Virus record (IMG/VR): IMGVR_UViG_3300044846_002605
Location: 1 to 64,000 of that record
Length of the DNA stretch: 64,000 nucleotides
Direction: 5' to 3' (one strand)
DNA from: a virus
Positions 19,701 to 28,528 of the stretch are shown piece by piece. The position numbers were made by a program, and so were the translations under genes. Each line of letters starts with the position of its first letter. Position 1 is the first letter of the stretch. The notes under the pieces are model-generated. The model was given only the letters and a program-made list of their open reading frames with translations. It ran no database searches and was not told the origin of the DNA.

Positions 19701-22044
19701 CTTCCTTAGCTTTTTTAGCGTCATCTCCTTTTAGGTTTAAGTTTTTGTTTGCTTCAACCTGCGTTTGCAAAATTTTGATTTCTGTATCAAGACCTTCTTT
19801 AGAAATAAATGCTTGTACTTCAGTTGGAGATAATCCTGATTCTTTGTTTAATTGTTTTTCAAGTTCAATTAATCTTTGAGCCTTGTTAGCAATTTTTCCA
19901 TTATTGAAAAGCAATTCATCTTTAAGATTTTCCCAAGCTTTTTTGTAAATGATTAAATCAAGTTTTTGTTTTCTTTGTTCCGGATCTGATTCATCTAATC
20001 TATCAATATCACTTTGTCTAATTGGCGGAACTACTTGCTCGTTGATTTGATCATACTTTGCTCTTAAAGACTTAATAGTTGCAGCTTTAGTTTGCAATTT
20101 AGCTTTGTATTTAGCAACATTCTCGGCTGTAATATCATTACGGCCCATTGCTTGATTCATTTGTTCAGGTGTGAACTTTTCAACCATGTGCTCAAGAAAA
20201 TCAGTGAACATTCCTTCACTGTTATTTTTAAGCATTGTCTTGATTCCTTGCTGAAATGAATCATGTTTTTTATCTTCAAATACTTTTTTATCTCCTCTTT
20301 GTGCAGCATCTAAAATTGCTTCTTGAAATTCAGATTGAGTCACTAAAGGATTAGAAGTATGTTCTAAAAAACTACCAAGTTGACCATTAAAAATAGCAGT
20401 CAATTCTTTGGCTTTAGCAAGTGATTCTTTGTATTTAGTTTTTTGCTGTTTGATGTACTCCTGGCGATTAAATAAATACTGAGCTTTATCTTTTGCACCA
20501 CCACCAACAATTTGTTTTTGTAAATAACCAATACTACTTCCAAATGGAGAAGCTATTGTACCCATAAAGAAACCTGATCCAAATGTAGACAAACCTTCTT
20601 GATTCATTGTTCCTTTAATAGCACCACCCACATCAGAAAATGACATATCTGAAGCAGCTTGCCACATATTTTCCAAAAACCCTCCTCTGACCTGCTGCCC
20701 TGCATGATTTCTACCATAGTAAGACTGTACTGAATTTGAAACAACATCTTGTCCAAGTTCTTGAATACCCTCCATTGAATTAGAAAGCCCTTTCTTAATC
20801 AAATTTGCTCCAGCAACCTTATAGTTTTTACCAATATATCTAGTAAGATCCTTTGCTGATTCCTTTACAGAAAATTCAGTAATTGCTTTTCTTCCCGCAG
20901 CCAATGCACGTTTACCGCTAAAATTTTTTACAGCTTTAACAACAAGTCCATCTTTTCCTAAAGCTGTAGTAAATTTGCCTGGAATAGAAAACATCTTATT
21001 ACTATATCGCATGCTTTTAAACATGTTGTCAAAAGTGATAGCGTTAGTCGCATAAATTAAACCTAAGTTACCCATGTATGTTGAGTTGTATACATTGGCA
21101 GCATCAGTTTCAATTTGATTTATAGCATCTTCATTTAATTGACCATCTGGACTTTTTAGTTTGGCCTTTTGAATTTCTTTTTCAATAAAATCACTTTTTG
21201 CTAGATCAGCTTCTAATTTTGACTCACTATGAGTCATATAAAGTTTTCGTGCATCTCTAGCAATTGCACCCGCTCCAAGAGAAACTTTTTGTAAATCATT
21301 AAATTGACTAAACTCATCAAGTTTAGACTTTCGTAAAAAGTCTGCAGTTTCACCTATAGGATTTAATTTTTGACCAAGCTTGCCAAGATTTTGACCAAGG
21401 CCTTTCATACTAAAAAACTTGACGGCTTCATCAATATTTCCTAATCTTGCTGCTTCATCAATATGACTAGCACTTCTTGTAATTCTATTAAGTCTATTAA
21501 ATGCACGAGTTGCCTGCAAACCAACAACACCAGCTGAACCAATATTTCCAAGCCCACCTGTTGTTAAAGCCATTGCAATTTCTTCAGCAGCAATTGCTCC
21601 AATAATACCAACAGTATATCCAGATGAAAGCATTGTGTTAGACCAAAACTGCGTATAGCCACCGCGAGTGGATGAATAATTTTTCATCACATCCGCAAAG
21701 TTTTTAGAACTATCGCTTTCAGCAGTTAATCCAAATCCAAATGTATCTTGAAAACCTACACCGGCTAGTTTCCACATACCATCCCATGCGCGACCTACAT
21801 CTTCAGACCAATGTGTCTTTTGATTGTAAATTTTGTTGTTGTCTTTAAATGGATCAAAACCAAGCTTTCCATAAGTTTTAGAGTTATAAGTAGCAAATCT
21901 ATCTACATCTAATTGTTTTGCAGATATTATGGTGCTTTGCTCATTAAATGGATTCTCAATTATTTTTTGGTTCTTAATGTTAACATCGGACACAGCCATT
22001 TTTAACATCTCACCACGCGTGGGTTTTTTTGGATCTTCAGCCAT
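13726..22044 (-). CDS. Giant 2772-aa virion/ejection protein
   Basis: A single long frame ending one base before the start of the 4189-aa gene, so the two are surely co-transcribed. Hydrophobic, Gly/Ala-rich segments lie near residues 141-165 (GIIGAIAAEEIAMALTTGG) and 480-505 and could insert in or cross a membrane. The rest is mainly charged helix and coiled coil, with an acidic linker near 1780 and an Arg-rich patch (RARRRARK) near 2070. Around 1100-1150 a segment ending in TAEFLSESL resembles the part that follows the HExxH helix in phage zincins, but no HExxH is present. crAss-like genomes carry giant proteins beside the polymerase that are packaged in the capsid or tail and ejected; this is inferred from position and size. 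No catalytic motif was recognised. Confidence 0.65.
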   Translation of the reverse strand: MAEDPKKPTRGEMLKMAVSDVNIKNQKIIENPFNEQSTIISAKQLDVDRFATYNSKTYGKLGFDPFKDNNKIYNQKTHWSEDVGRAWDGMWKLAGVGFQDTFGFGLTAESDSSKNFADVMKNYSSTRGGYTQFWSNTMLSSGYTVGIIGAIAAEEIAMALTTGGLGNIGSAGVVGLQATRAFNRLNRITRSASHIDEAARLGNIDEAVKFFSMKGLGQNLGKLGQKLNPIGETADFLRKSKLDEFSQFNDLQKVSLGAGAIARDARKLYMTHSESKLEADLAKSDFIEKEIQKAKLKSPDGQLNEDAINQIETDAANVYNSTYMGNLGLIYATNAITFDNMFKSMRYSNKMFSIPGKFTTALGKDGLVVKAVKNFSGKRALAAGRKAITEFSVKESAKDLTRYIGKNYKVAGANLIKKGLSNSMEGIQELGQDVVSNSVQSYYGRNHAGQQVRGGFLENMWQAASDMSFSDVGGAIKGTMNQEGLSTFGSGFFMGTIASPFGSSIGYLQKQIVGGGAKDKAQYLFNRQEYIKQQKTKYKESLAKAKELTAIFNGQLGSFLEHTSNPLVTQSEFQEAILDAAQRGDKKVFEDKKHDSFQQGIKTMLKNNSEGMFTDFLEHMVEKFTPEQMNQAMGRNDITAENVAKYKAKLQTKAATIKSLRAKYDQINEQVVPPIRQSDIDRLDESDPEQRKQKLDLIIYKKAWENLKDELLFNNGKIANKAQRLIELEKQLNKESGLSPTEVQAFISKEGLDTEIKILQTQVEANKNLNLKGDDAKKAKEAEFKLEALQNYQKALTAVEKAESAEEPSVDEIEDAYSDLFEAYHDFRSIDAEYGMFYGKEEAEEVKRAISRKSFDAIVDYLDLKTESQALQDVVNTLVDPTSAKMWIDRNAEMMADLDKNKEKHIANQLYAFQEKAASSEMLTELQEAGIFFDLNELDDLVGKGIMPSKIYNIESNKESSKEEYQKAQDIISKFYARLTGKTIVQDKSGGSKRSLRYTEDKRTVKGLLRQYGIKLGKEIDLSDPVQLERMLRKLKSSTFLTQIDKEMLDKVSDSMPKIMFVDNAEFPISLNEDGVFVIDVRYAGSDYKNVAVNFETLVLSALTQAKLNDNLAENESLQTEVENLMQQAKDAFAKKYPNLDMDKISLFNSTAEFLSESLNNTAFQSFLGGVTDTVSGKKESLWKSLMAKIMKAFNKTFDGSVLQRAVSLANMALDESITDNIDEKADETAVEEEEKPEPVSSVEKKGFKLMEVVPGVWQVTDKDGNIKAFDTKAEAEEYFNEQTKPAKQTVKQKVKEKVTRTIEVGNTEFLENANDNPELFADFLHPEVVSNNNLAVAEWTQKLVDLGKELDDARITNWVYGNIRAQVGGRLIIDVTAEVPVFVKKAIQNKKANPRVAELQKEIADLDAKIKDLSSKKTATGKATVDTNAKRNDVVALKEIFDSQYLTPVQSTFYYEARQELEAEAKKNKPLFGKVKVVTRAEVEKRGFENFVKAVQSTKDTTNTSELNYTVFDGLGGWLVKNKSNNATKDLISSDAHPDFRHEYGVKRNQNWAEFDEGYTTQGKRVVNIKVPVVTTVDTNRPSVYVSVTIEIPEGFTAEQIAQPIVDNLKTFNGKLSTKEASGKIIEQAESIIKNGPAAQQTNQSDANVDAEIESTLKQRNALQDELNAEQTDITEEGEETVQQGTKKVKFLMYKSTGTGSTAASLGEWVPLLAIGTHPNGNEWFVKAMYQGQDPKFNKYGSSVFADIDRDLKTQEANLFTGIRSTQEIEEEVEREIDVEIDAPEEDVPAQEEEVQTEEQDLIDAETKLKTEINQKRELLKRVNEQIASSSKMQLRKRMKLDKQKSQLLLDLKDLQAEYDAKFGSEAQIVSTETTAVETPVEEEVNIDNTLVITERTPFASLPGELQNRLIDQYRMVLAANSVGAIRSKYKAEIRQLEALNRSMAQAPEEEVDALDEQFGNIFDSLVASIGPGFTVRLNEQSKIEIGTVKSDAEPSEAEIDAIQKMMANDMSFLRTIIEYNKEQEPEEFVPAPPPQVTVELTDEELAAHNAAEIERGKQLKQQRLDQQKEEARARRRARKQAIVPINAMEREQVSELLQKVLKEDFDILTKADLTYLIDNLLNDSKTFRFKIPDVIAFVSKKKRKLEQDSQIAVVNETFADELEGLEPKERAEAVLGYQKDIFEELAENSTVYNYGLLSKYVKSKEPIKVAYNGKKYSFTLTPTELKALALYNKELFSRPLKTKEDETQFLINIHQVVQNAKFQAENYKKNLKFEGTPQEIEDQAINLFFELMNKGILLPSVVKAVNYAFYNSRTKLTIARSNALSGSIYTLEERASTAKRAQPKNKLAQDKMTIREFIYDSGVMVTDPLFQEALVADWFSNPENRVHPDFITKNVARGKGEIAFYKSFISNKSKYKTADGVGDAAAADFASDIQDANVYMQEAVNEIFANYRTISDMVTSIAERIRSLQEEQDYGQYESEMEFENWIGTKEAEKAAADFEEYTKSLEFKITTGQVNLSTLDYSSLTPAQQLLFDQAVEDGLYDVSDPEAANDAANQEVEMPEEDMSTDDFLEYLNEIQAKQTAVDKTEAELLEELRKMGDAYPFVPFLIKQIEALENDKNLNLFLAAYRITNTDLFNQFTLPQRNFLNDRLMKRLGRGAFIGQSVLIGEVPMQIFSYNMADKTVDLVDITTGEVQTLPMEQLFKSTDVFEEGQEYTKLNLDTVVNDQEIDYIKEAYQDIFNNFTASVAEFEKLENADLNSQILEQLTKCK

Positions 22045-22056
22045 TTCAATAAAGCA

Positions 22057-24294
22057 TTATAGATTTGAATAAGAGTTTTCTATTTTTTGAAGTCTTTGGA
22101 AGTATTCTTTAAACTGTCTTTCTGCAACTTCAATTTGTACATTACCAATAGGAATTTCATCTTGCTTTGTAATACCGTCTGTGTCTTTATATTTAAATGT
22201 AGCATACTTTATTCCATTCTTTTGAATGATTGCTGCATCTTTGTACATGTTGTCTTTATCAGGTAAATCGCGTTTTCCTAACTTTTGAAAAATTGCTTCA
22301 GGTGTAGTCATACGAGTTTCTTGCCAAAATGTTTCTTTGTTTTTTCCAATATAACTAGCAGGAGCAATCATTCTTAACTTTTCACCTGTTTTTTGATTAA
22401 TGAATGTATAAGTAGAGTGATAATCAATACTAGCATTCCTATCAAATTCTACAGTCATTTGACTTAAATCAGCATTTTTAAAAAACCGGTTATAAACTAA
22501 ATCATTGTTAGCTTTTTGATTTTCAAGCATACTTTTACTAGCCTTAGAAAATTTACCTTGTTCAATATCATGGTCATCTATTAAAATAACATCTGTGTCA
22601 TTTACAAGACCACCTTGGCCTTGCATCATACCAAAAATTTTAGCTACATTGCCGCCTTTATAATCTTGCGTTTTAATCATTCTTCCATTTTTGTCTAATG
22701 TCATGTCAACATAATCATGATATAAAACACGGTCTGCAGTGTTTCCACTACCCATATCTTTGTTTCTTTTTTTAGGATCATTTAAATCACTAAATTCTTT
22801 TTTGTAACTTTTTACAACATCATTGTATGCTTTTCTCATGACTTCATTAAAATCAGAATCATCATAAAAAAGTGTTCCGGCATTTGGATCCCAAAAACCT
22901 CTGAACGCTGTATAAACTGCATCTTGGTTATCTTTTTTAGTTTGAATTTTTCTATCTCCCATCAAACCAGATTGAATCTTATATTGAGGACCTAGATTTT
23001 TTATAAACTGATGATAATTTTGAATTTTACCATCTTCTCCAATTGCAGCTTGAAATGCAAGTTTTTTAACATAAGCAGCATGTCCTGAACCTTCCGAACC
23101 ATCTGCTTCTGAAAATTTTAACATTGCTTGCTTTCTAGCAGTTACTTTATCTTTTTTAGTTTCAGCCATGTAATCTTGATGCCTTTGAATATTAGCATCA
23201 ATCATATCAAGATTACCGGCATTTTTTTCAGAACCTTCATAATACTTTTCATTTTTACCCAGAACTTTTTTATGACGGTTATACATATATGTTGAACCAT
23301 AGTAACCCATGTCTTCAATCATATCTGTAATTTGGTTTGTTTTTTCAGATGTACTTAACTTTTTAATATAATTCATCTGGGCGTCCCAAGCAACTTTTGC
23401 ATCTTCATTTTTTCCTAAACTGTTTAATTGATTAAGATACTTTGTGGCATTTGCTTTATTTTGTTTATCTCTAGCTGTATCTCCAGATTGTGTACCATAT
23501 TTACTAATAAATGTCAAAGCATCTTTAGTATAATTTAGTGTGTTTTTTCTGTTATCAGCATCATATCTTCCTGCTGTTTTATCATCTGCATTAAACAAGT
23601 TAAATGCATTTCTACCCCAAGTTGTTACTAAAGGATTAACTTCTTTTTTTACTCTTTCACCTGAATTAAAAGTGTAATTTTTCATTTGCAAAAATCCGGC
23701 AAACGGATTGACACCTCCGCCACCAGGATTAGCTTGAGTAGTTGTTTTATCTCTTGCTTTAGGAACAGGATTATCAATTTCAAAAGTTGTTCTATCAACA
23801 ATTATTTTTTTATCAGGATCATATACATAGTTACTTTTAGTTTGTGCACCTAGCATCATGGATATTTTTGCTTCTGCTGTGTCCGCATTTTTTCTGTATT
23901 TTTCAAATAGCTTTGGATCACCTACACCGCTTGAAATCTTTACCATTTCATCCATTGCACCTTTAGAAGAATTAATTAAGATCTTGAGTGTTTCCTTTGC
24001 TGCAGGATCAAGTTCTTTATTTGACAACATCTTATCATATCTTCCATTTATAGCCTTCATCATGTGCAATGAATTACTATAATTTACTACATCGTCCCAT
24101 CCTTCATGAGCATCAATAACTTTTTGATATTGATCCCATGCTTTTGGAGCTTTAGGAGCAGTTGGTTTTGGTGCACCTGGTTGTGGCTTTACACCAGCTG
24201 GCATTGTATTAGGATCTTTATCAAATAACTCAGGTTTTTTTTCAGCAAGTTGCTGAGAACCTTGCTGCATTACTTTATTTAAATCTACAGGCAT
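22057..24294 (-). CDS. Predicted virion cargo/ejection protein, 745 aa
   Basis: Not recognised as a named family. The first 50 residues are Pro/Ala/Lys-rich and probably disordered (KPTAPKAPKAW); the remainder is soluble, charged and helical with many Lys and Asp and no predicted membrane segment or signal peptide. It sits 11 bases downstream of the 609-aa gene and 12 bases upstream of the 2772-aa gene, in the row between the muzzle protein and the polymerase candidate where crAss-like phages keep capsid or tail cargo proteins. A structural or DNA-ejection role is inferred from that context only. The ATG at 24294 is the first in frame after the upstream stop. Confidence 0.55.
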   Translation of the reverse strand: MPVDLNKVMQQGSQQLAEKKPELFDKDPNTMPAGVKPQPGAPKPTAPKAPKAWDQYQKVIDAHEGWDDVVNYSNSLHMMKAINGRYDKMLSNKELDPAAKETLKILINSSKGAMDEMVKISSGVGDPKLFEKYRKNADTAEAKISMMLGAQTKSNYVYDPDKKIIVDRTTFEIDNPVPKARDKTTTQANPGGGGVNPFAGFLQMKNYTFNSGERVKKEVNPLVTTWGRNAFNLFNADDKTAGRYDADNRKNTLNYTKDALTFISKYGTQSGDTARDKQNKANATKYLNQLNSLGKNEDAKVAWDAQMNYIKKLSTSEKTNQITDMIEDMGYYGSTYMYNRHKKVLGKNEKYYEGSEKNAGNLDMIDANIQRHQDYMAETKKDKVTARKQAMLKFSEADGSEGSGHAAYVKKLAFQAAIGEDGKIQNYHQFIKNLGPQYKIQSGLMGDRKIQTKKDNQDAVYTAFRGFWDPNAGTLFYDDSDFNEVMRKAYNDVVKSYKKEFSDLNDPKKRNKDMGSGNTADRVLYHDYVDMTLDKNGRMIKTQDYKGGNVAKIFGMMQGQGGLVNDTDVILIDDHDIEQGKFSKASKSMLENQKANNDLVYNRFFKNADLSQMTVEFDRNASIDYHSTYTFINQKTGEKLRMIAPASYIGKNKETFWQETRMTTPEAIFQKLGKRDLPDKDNMYKDAAIIQKNGIKYATFKYKDTDGITKQDEIPIGNVQIEVAERQFKEYFQRLQKIENSYSNL

Positions 24295-24305
24295 AATTCT
24301 AAAGT

Positions 24306-26135
24306 TTATTTTTTACCTTTATTTTTCATTTTTTCAGCATAGGCCGCTCTTTCTCTACCAAGTTTTTCTAACTGATAATAAAGAGATTCATTAGTATTTC
24401 CTTTTTGACCAGTAAAATATTGGTCAATTGTCCATTTATCCAAACCAGCAGATAAACCTTTATCTAAAATTCTTTGATAATAATTTGTTAGATAAGCCTC
24501 AGACATGCCAGATTTTTTAATTTCTAATGCAGTAATTACATCCGTGTATTTAGGATTTTCACCAATCTTTAATGCCTTTGCATTTGCATCATTTTTGAGT
24601 TTTGTCAAATTCAAACGCGCTTCTCTTTGAGCTTTTCTATATTTAGCCAAATCATCTTTTCCTGTAGGCACAGTAAAATTACCCATATCTGCTGTAGTAG
24701 CATCTGGATTTTTCATGTATATTTTATAAGTTTCTAATTCAGGATTCCATTTAGAAACATCAATCTCTGTATTTTCATAAGCCTTAATATCTGCTGGTTT
24801 GTATCCACCTGCACCGCCATTAATCTTATCGTTATACAGACCTTTTTCTAACTTCCATTCTTGCAACTTCATTTCATTTGCCGCTTTAACTCCTTCCAAA
24901 GCTACTGCATTAGCAAAGTCTTGTTGCTTTAATGCTTGATCATATTTAAAATCAACAGCCTTCAAAGCAAAGTCATCTGCTTCATACTTAACTTCAGAAT
25001 CTTTAAAAGCAAGTGTTTGTGCAGCTTTATCAATATCTGCCGCATAAAAATCTGCAGCGGATTGTTGATCAGCATAATCACCCAAAGCAGATAGTCCTCG
25101 CGCATTACCTGAATTGGCCTGAGCTTTTAACATCATATCTGTATATGATTTTGCTTCAGTTGCGTTTTGCATCAATTGTGGTAAACTTACAAGAACATTG
25201 TACTCATCACTACCTTCTTTGATTCTTCCTTCTTCATAATCGCGTTTTAAACTCTCATACTTTTCTCCTAAAGATCCAAGATCAACATTTAAATCGTCAG
25301 CTTGCTTTCTTAATGCTTTTTGTACAGCATCATTTCTTTCTTTAAAGTAACCAATTGATGCTGCATTTTCATCTGCATACTCACCCATATTGATTTTACT
25401 ATACATCCAGTCTTTTCTTTGTGTATAGGATTTAACCTGATACATTTTTTGAACATTAGGATCCTTACCAATAGTTTCTCCAAAAAGTTGAGTCAACGGG
25501 GACTTTAACTGAATCCCATTTTTAGTAGTAATTAAATACTGACCATCCGGGCTAAATGAATCCATTGTAATACTTAATCCAGCATCCTTAGCAATTTTCA
25601 TGGCTTTTTCCATTACATTGGTATAAGGAACAAATTCTGGATCAGCCATATTCATTGCATCACCTGCACTTGCATTTTTAAATTCAGCTCTTTTGTATTG
25701 AAGATATTTTTCACCTTCTTCCCACCATTGGCCACCACATTTAGCAGGATCTAAACAATTTTTAAATGACTCACCTCTATCAACTTCATTGTTGTAGTTT
25801 CTTGTCCATACCATGTCTTTAACAATGTTATTATTGGTATAAATAGATTGAAACACACTTGCTGCTGCTTGAACATTTTGATCTAATGAAAAATCCAAAC
25901 CTCCCATTCTTTTAATATCGTCATTGATGATTTGAAAAAACTCATCTCTTGCTGCAATATTATCTGTACGCGTCATAGATGCATTCAACAATGAGCCGTA
26001 AAGCTCGCTTACTTTTTTATGATTTGCATCATACTTAGATTGCTTTGTTTGAAGAATCTGTGCGTCAAATGCCAGATTTGGCTCAGTTGGCTGAATCTGA
26101 GATATGTAATCCGTTTGACCTGTATATGTTGCCAT
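24306..26135 (-). CDS. Predicted virion cargo/ejection protein, 609 aa
   Basis: No family recognised. The protein starts with a short polar segment and is then mostly amphipathic helix. The middle (about residues 370-420) is a long Ala/Asp/Lys helix likely to form a coiled coil; the C-terminus is strongly basic (AEKMKNKGKK). No signal peptide or membrane segment is visible. The gene follows the 782-aa gene after a 42-base AT-rich spacer and precedes the 745-aa gene by 11 bases. Sequence character and position in the block between muzzle and polymerase genes suggest an internal virion protein, possibly one that leaves with the DNA. Function is not shown by the sequence. Confidence 0.55.
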   Translation of the reverse strand: MATYTGQTDYISQIQPTEPNLAFDAQILQTKQSKYDANHKKVSELYGSLLNASMTRTDNIAARDEFFQIINDDIKRMGGLDFSLDQNVQAAASVFQSIYTNNNIVKDMVWTRNYNNEVDRGESFKNCLDPAKCGGQWWEEGEKYLQYKRAEFKNASAGDAMNMADPEFVPYTNVMEKAMKIAKDAGLSITMDSFSPDGQYLITTKNGIQLKSPLTQLFGETIGKDPNVQKMYQVKSYTQRKDWMYSKINMGEYADENAASIGYFKERNDAVQKALRKQADDLNVDLGSLGEKYESLKRDYEEGRIKEGSDEYNVLVSLPQLMQNATEAKSYTDMMLKAQANSGNARGLSALGDYADQQSAADFYAADIDKAAQTLAFKDSEVKYEADDFALKAVDFKYDQALKQQDFANAVALEGVKAANEMKLQEWKLEKGLYNDKINGGAGGYKPADIKAYENTEIDVSKWNPELETYKIYMKNPDATTADMGNFTVPTGKDDLAKYRKAQREARLNLTKLKNDANAKALKIGENPKYTDVITALEIKKSGMSEAYLTNYYQRILDKGLSAGLDKWTIDQYFTGQKGNTNESLYYQLEKLGRERAAYAEKMKNKGKK

Positions 26136-26177
26136 TTTTCTTGTAAATATATTAATTAAAGCCTAAACAAAAATTAG

Positions 26178-28526
26178 TTAAGACCGAACATCAGTGTTAT
26201 TCAATTCACTTGACTTAGTAACTTGATCATCTGGTTCAATTACATATTTACCAGATTTCATTGCTAAGAATGCTTTCATTTGCATGTCAGGACTCAATGT
26301 AGGAGTTGATTTAGCAAAAGCATTAAACTCTTGTCCAAACTCTTGTGAGTTATCTTTGACCGGTGTAATGGCTCTATCATTCATCTTAGTAATAATACCT
26401 GTAAATGGATCTTTCTTGAAGTTCTCCGTTGTGGTATTTAAGTTGTAGATGTTAGCCGCATTAGTGTATGCCTGATTAGACAACTGCGTAATTTTATCTT
26501 TAGCAGCACTGATGGAATTTGCAAGACTTTGCTTTAAGATGTTCTCTTTATCATAAAGACCTGTTGCCAATTGCGCATCCGCTGCATTTCTAGCATTTGC
26601 TAATTGTGCATTGTACTGTTCGCCTGCATTGAATACACCGACATTCTTATCAGCATAGTCGCTAATAGCATTTGCTACATCACCATAAGCTTGACCACTT
26701 AAAGCCATAGCTGTTGCACCAGCTGCTTGAGCATTTCCAAATGCTTTAACACCTTGCATCATTTGATTCAACTGCTCATTCTTAGCAGCAATTGTTCTCT
26801 CCGGTGAATAGTATGCGCGATCCGGCATAACAACTTCAGCAGACTTAGCCCAAGGATGCAATTCAGGAATTTCAAATCTAGCTTGTACAGCACGATTAAG
26901 TGAAGCCAAGTCTTCTCTTCTAAAGCCATAAGGATTTACAAGCGGAGTAGTTTCACCTAATTTTTTATATGCTGGCGGTTTTGTTTCACAAGGAGGACAA
27001 GTACCGTCTGCATTTTTTGTAGGAGTTGTTCCATCCGGACATGTAGGGCATGGTTTTTCAATTGGCGGAGTACAAGGACAAGTTCCATCAGGTTGTCTTT
27101 CTGGAACAGTTCCATCTGGACATGCTGGACATGGGCCAGCAGGTTCGGTAAAATAAGATATTTCTCCGGCTGTAGTATTTGTATATGCGCCATCTGCTTT
27201 AGAGATTTTTCCTTTTTCACCAGCTTTTGTTCCCGCAACAACTTCATCAGCTACACCATAAGGATTAGCACCAAATGGCTTCATTACATCTTTTAATTCT
27301 TGATCATAAACATCTCTGTTTTTAGATAAGTTTTCAAAAGCAATGTAAGATAATTGTTCTTGTGTTGCTTTATCCATACTAGGAAGAGGAACACCTAATT
27401 CAGCAGACCATTGAGTAATATCTTTATTAGAAACTGCTCCTTTTGCTGATGGATTTTGATCTGTATCTTCTACTTTTTTACCATGTGATTGCAGAATTAA
27501 ATTTCTTTTTTGAAACTCAAGATAATCCTGGAATACTTCTTCAGGTGATTTTCTAACAATTTTTTCTTTGTTTTTAGGATCTTTATCAAACTGAGCATTG
27601 TAACCTCTACCCCAGTTATCTCTTTGATCAGCAGCTCTTTTATATTCTTCAAATAAAGCTGCTTTAAACTTTTCATTAGTAGATAGTTTATTTACAATAT
27701 AGTCATACTGTTTTTTAGAATTTGTATTAACTGTACCCCAGTTTAGATCTTCTTTTTTCGGCTCCTCTGTTTTCTTTTCATTATTTGCTTCTGTAACATC
27801 GCCTGCTTCTGTATAATGCGGAAGCTGACCGCCCATAGCTAATGAAGGAAATGGATATTGCTCATTAGTTGTTGCAAAATCTCTAGCCATGCCGCCCATA
27901 GCTTTAGCAACAGCTTGATTAGCTGCACTAGCATCTTGTTGATTCATTGCAAACATTTCATTTGGATCAATTTGCAATTTATCAAAAAATGGAGATAATC
28001 CATTTGGAATACCATCCTTGAATCCTTTACGGGATTCCTGAAGTAATTTCAAAGCAGCAATTTTAAATGCAGCATTGTCCATTGACATTTGGGCTGATTT
28101 CTTGCTTATTTTATCTGCAGTGTCATCAATAAGAATTTGCTTAGATGTATTGATTGCATCAAGCCAGCTTTTTGAAATGTCAGCAAATGTTTTTGGCTTT
28201 TTAGTATCAACTCCAAAGTAATCCAAAATAGCCGGATCTTTGACAATCATCTTTTTGTTATCACTAAAAATAAATGATGTGCCGTCAGATTCTTTATCAG
28301 AGTCGGTAGGTAAGTTCAAAGGTGTTCCACCTTGACTGTGTTTCTTACCGCCAATTGCATACATTTCATAGATGTTGTTTAAACCTCTACTCATGTTTGT
28401 AACTACTGTTTCACCTTTCTCAGCTTCAACATTAGCCATCTTCCTATTTACAGGACCAAGAACTTTTGATAAAGTTACTTTTGGTACTTCTTGACTAGGA
28501 AAACCAGTTATTGTGTACTTACCCAT
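26178..28526 (-). CDS. Predicted virion protein with GGKKHSQGGTP motif and Cys-rich tandem repeat, 782 aa
   Basis: The N-terminal 120 residues contain NVEAEKGE, then GGKKHSQGGTPLNLP and SFIFSDNKKM, a combination recalled from virion proteins of other Bacteroidota phages. Helical segments follow. Near residues 465-520 there is a Cys/Pro-rich tandem repeat: two copies of the pattern CPxCPDGTxPxxxxDGTCP separated by a short Pro-rich spacer. The C-terminal third is Ala/Asn-rich helix with many NAQ/ANA elements, and could be coiled coil. The stop lies 42 bases before the 609-aa gene. A role as an internal or tail structural protein is inferred from neighbours. The eight Cys of the repeat are unusual and could bind metal or form disulfides. 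Confidence 0.55.
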   Translation of the reverse strand: MGKYTITGFPSQEVPKVTLSKVLGPVNRKMANVEAEKGETVVTNMSRGLNNIYEMYAIGGKKHSQGGTPLNLPTDSDKESDGTSFIFSDNKKMIVKDPAILDYFGVDTKKPKTFADISKSWLDAINTSKQILIDDTADKISKKSAQMSMDNAAFKIAALKLLQESRKGFKDGIPNGLSPFFDKLQIDPNEMFAMNQQDASAANQAVAKAMGGMARDFATTNEQYPFPSLAMGGQLPHYTEAGDVTEANNEKKTEEPKKEDLNWGTVNTNSKKQYDYIVNKLSTNEKFKAALFEEYKRAADQRDNWGRGYNAQFDKDPKNKEKIVRKSPEEVFQDYLEFQKRNLILQSHGKKVEDTDQNPSAKGAVSNKDITQWSAELGVPLPSMDKATQEQLSYIAFENLSKNRDVYDQELKDVMKPFGANPYGVADEVVAGTKAGEKGKISKADGAYTNTTAGEISYFTEPAGPCPACPDGTVPERQPDGTCPCTPPIEKPCPTCPDGTTPTKNADGTCPPCETKPPAYKKLGETTPLVNPYGFRREDLASLNRAVQARFEIPELHPWAKSAEVVMPDRAYYSPERTIAAKNEQLNQMMQGVKAFGNAQAAGATAMALSGQAYGDVANAISDYADKNVGVFNAGEQYNAQLANARNAADAQLATGLYDKENILKQSLANSISAAKDKITQLSNQAYTNAANIYNLNTTTENFKKDPFTGIITKMNDRAITPVKDNSQEFGQEFNAFAKSTPTLSPDMQMKAFLAMKSGKYVIEPDDQVTKSSELNNTDVRS

Positions 28527-28528
28527 AA

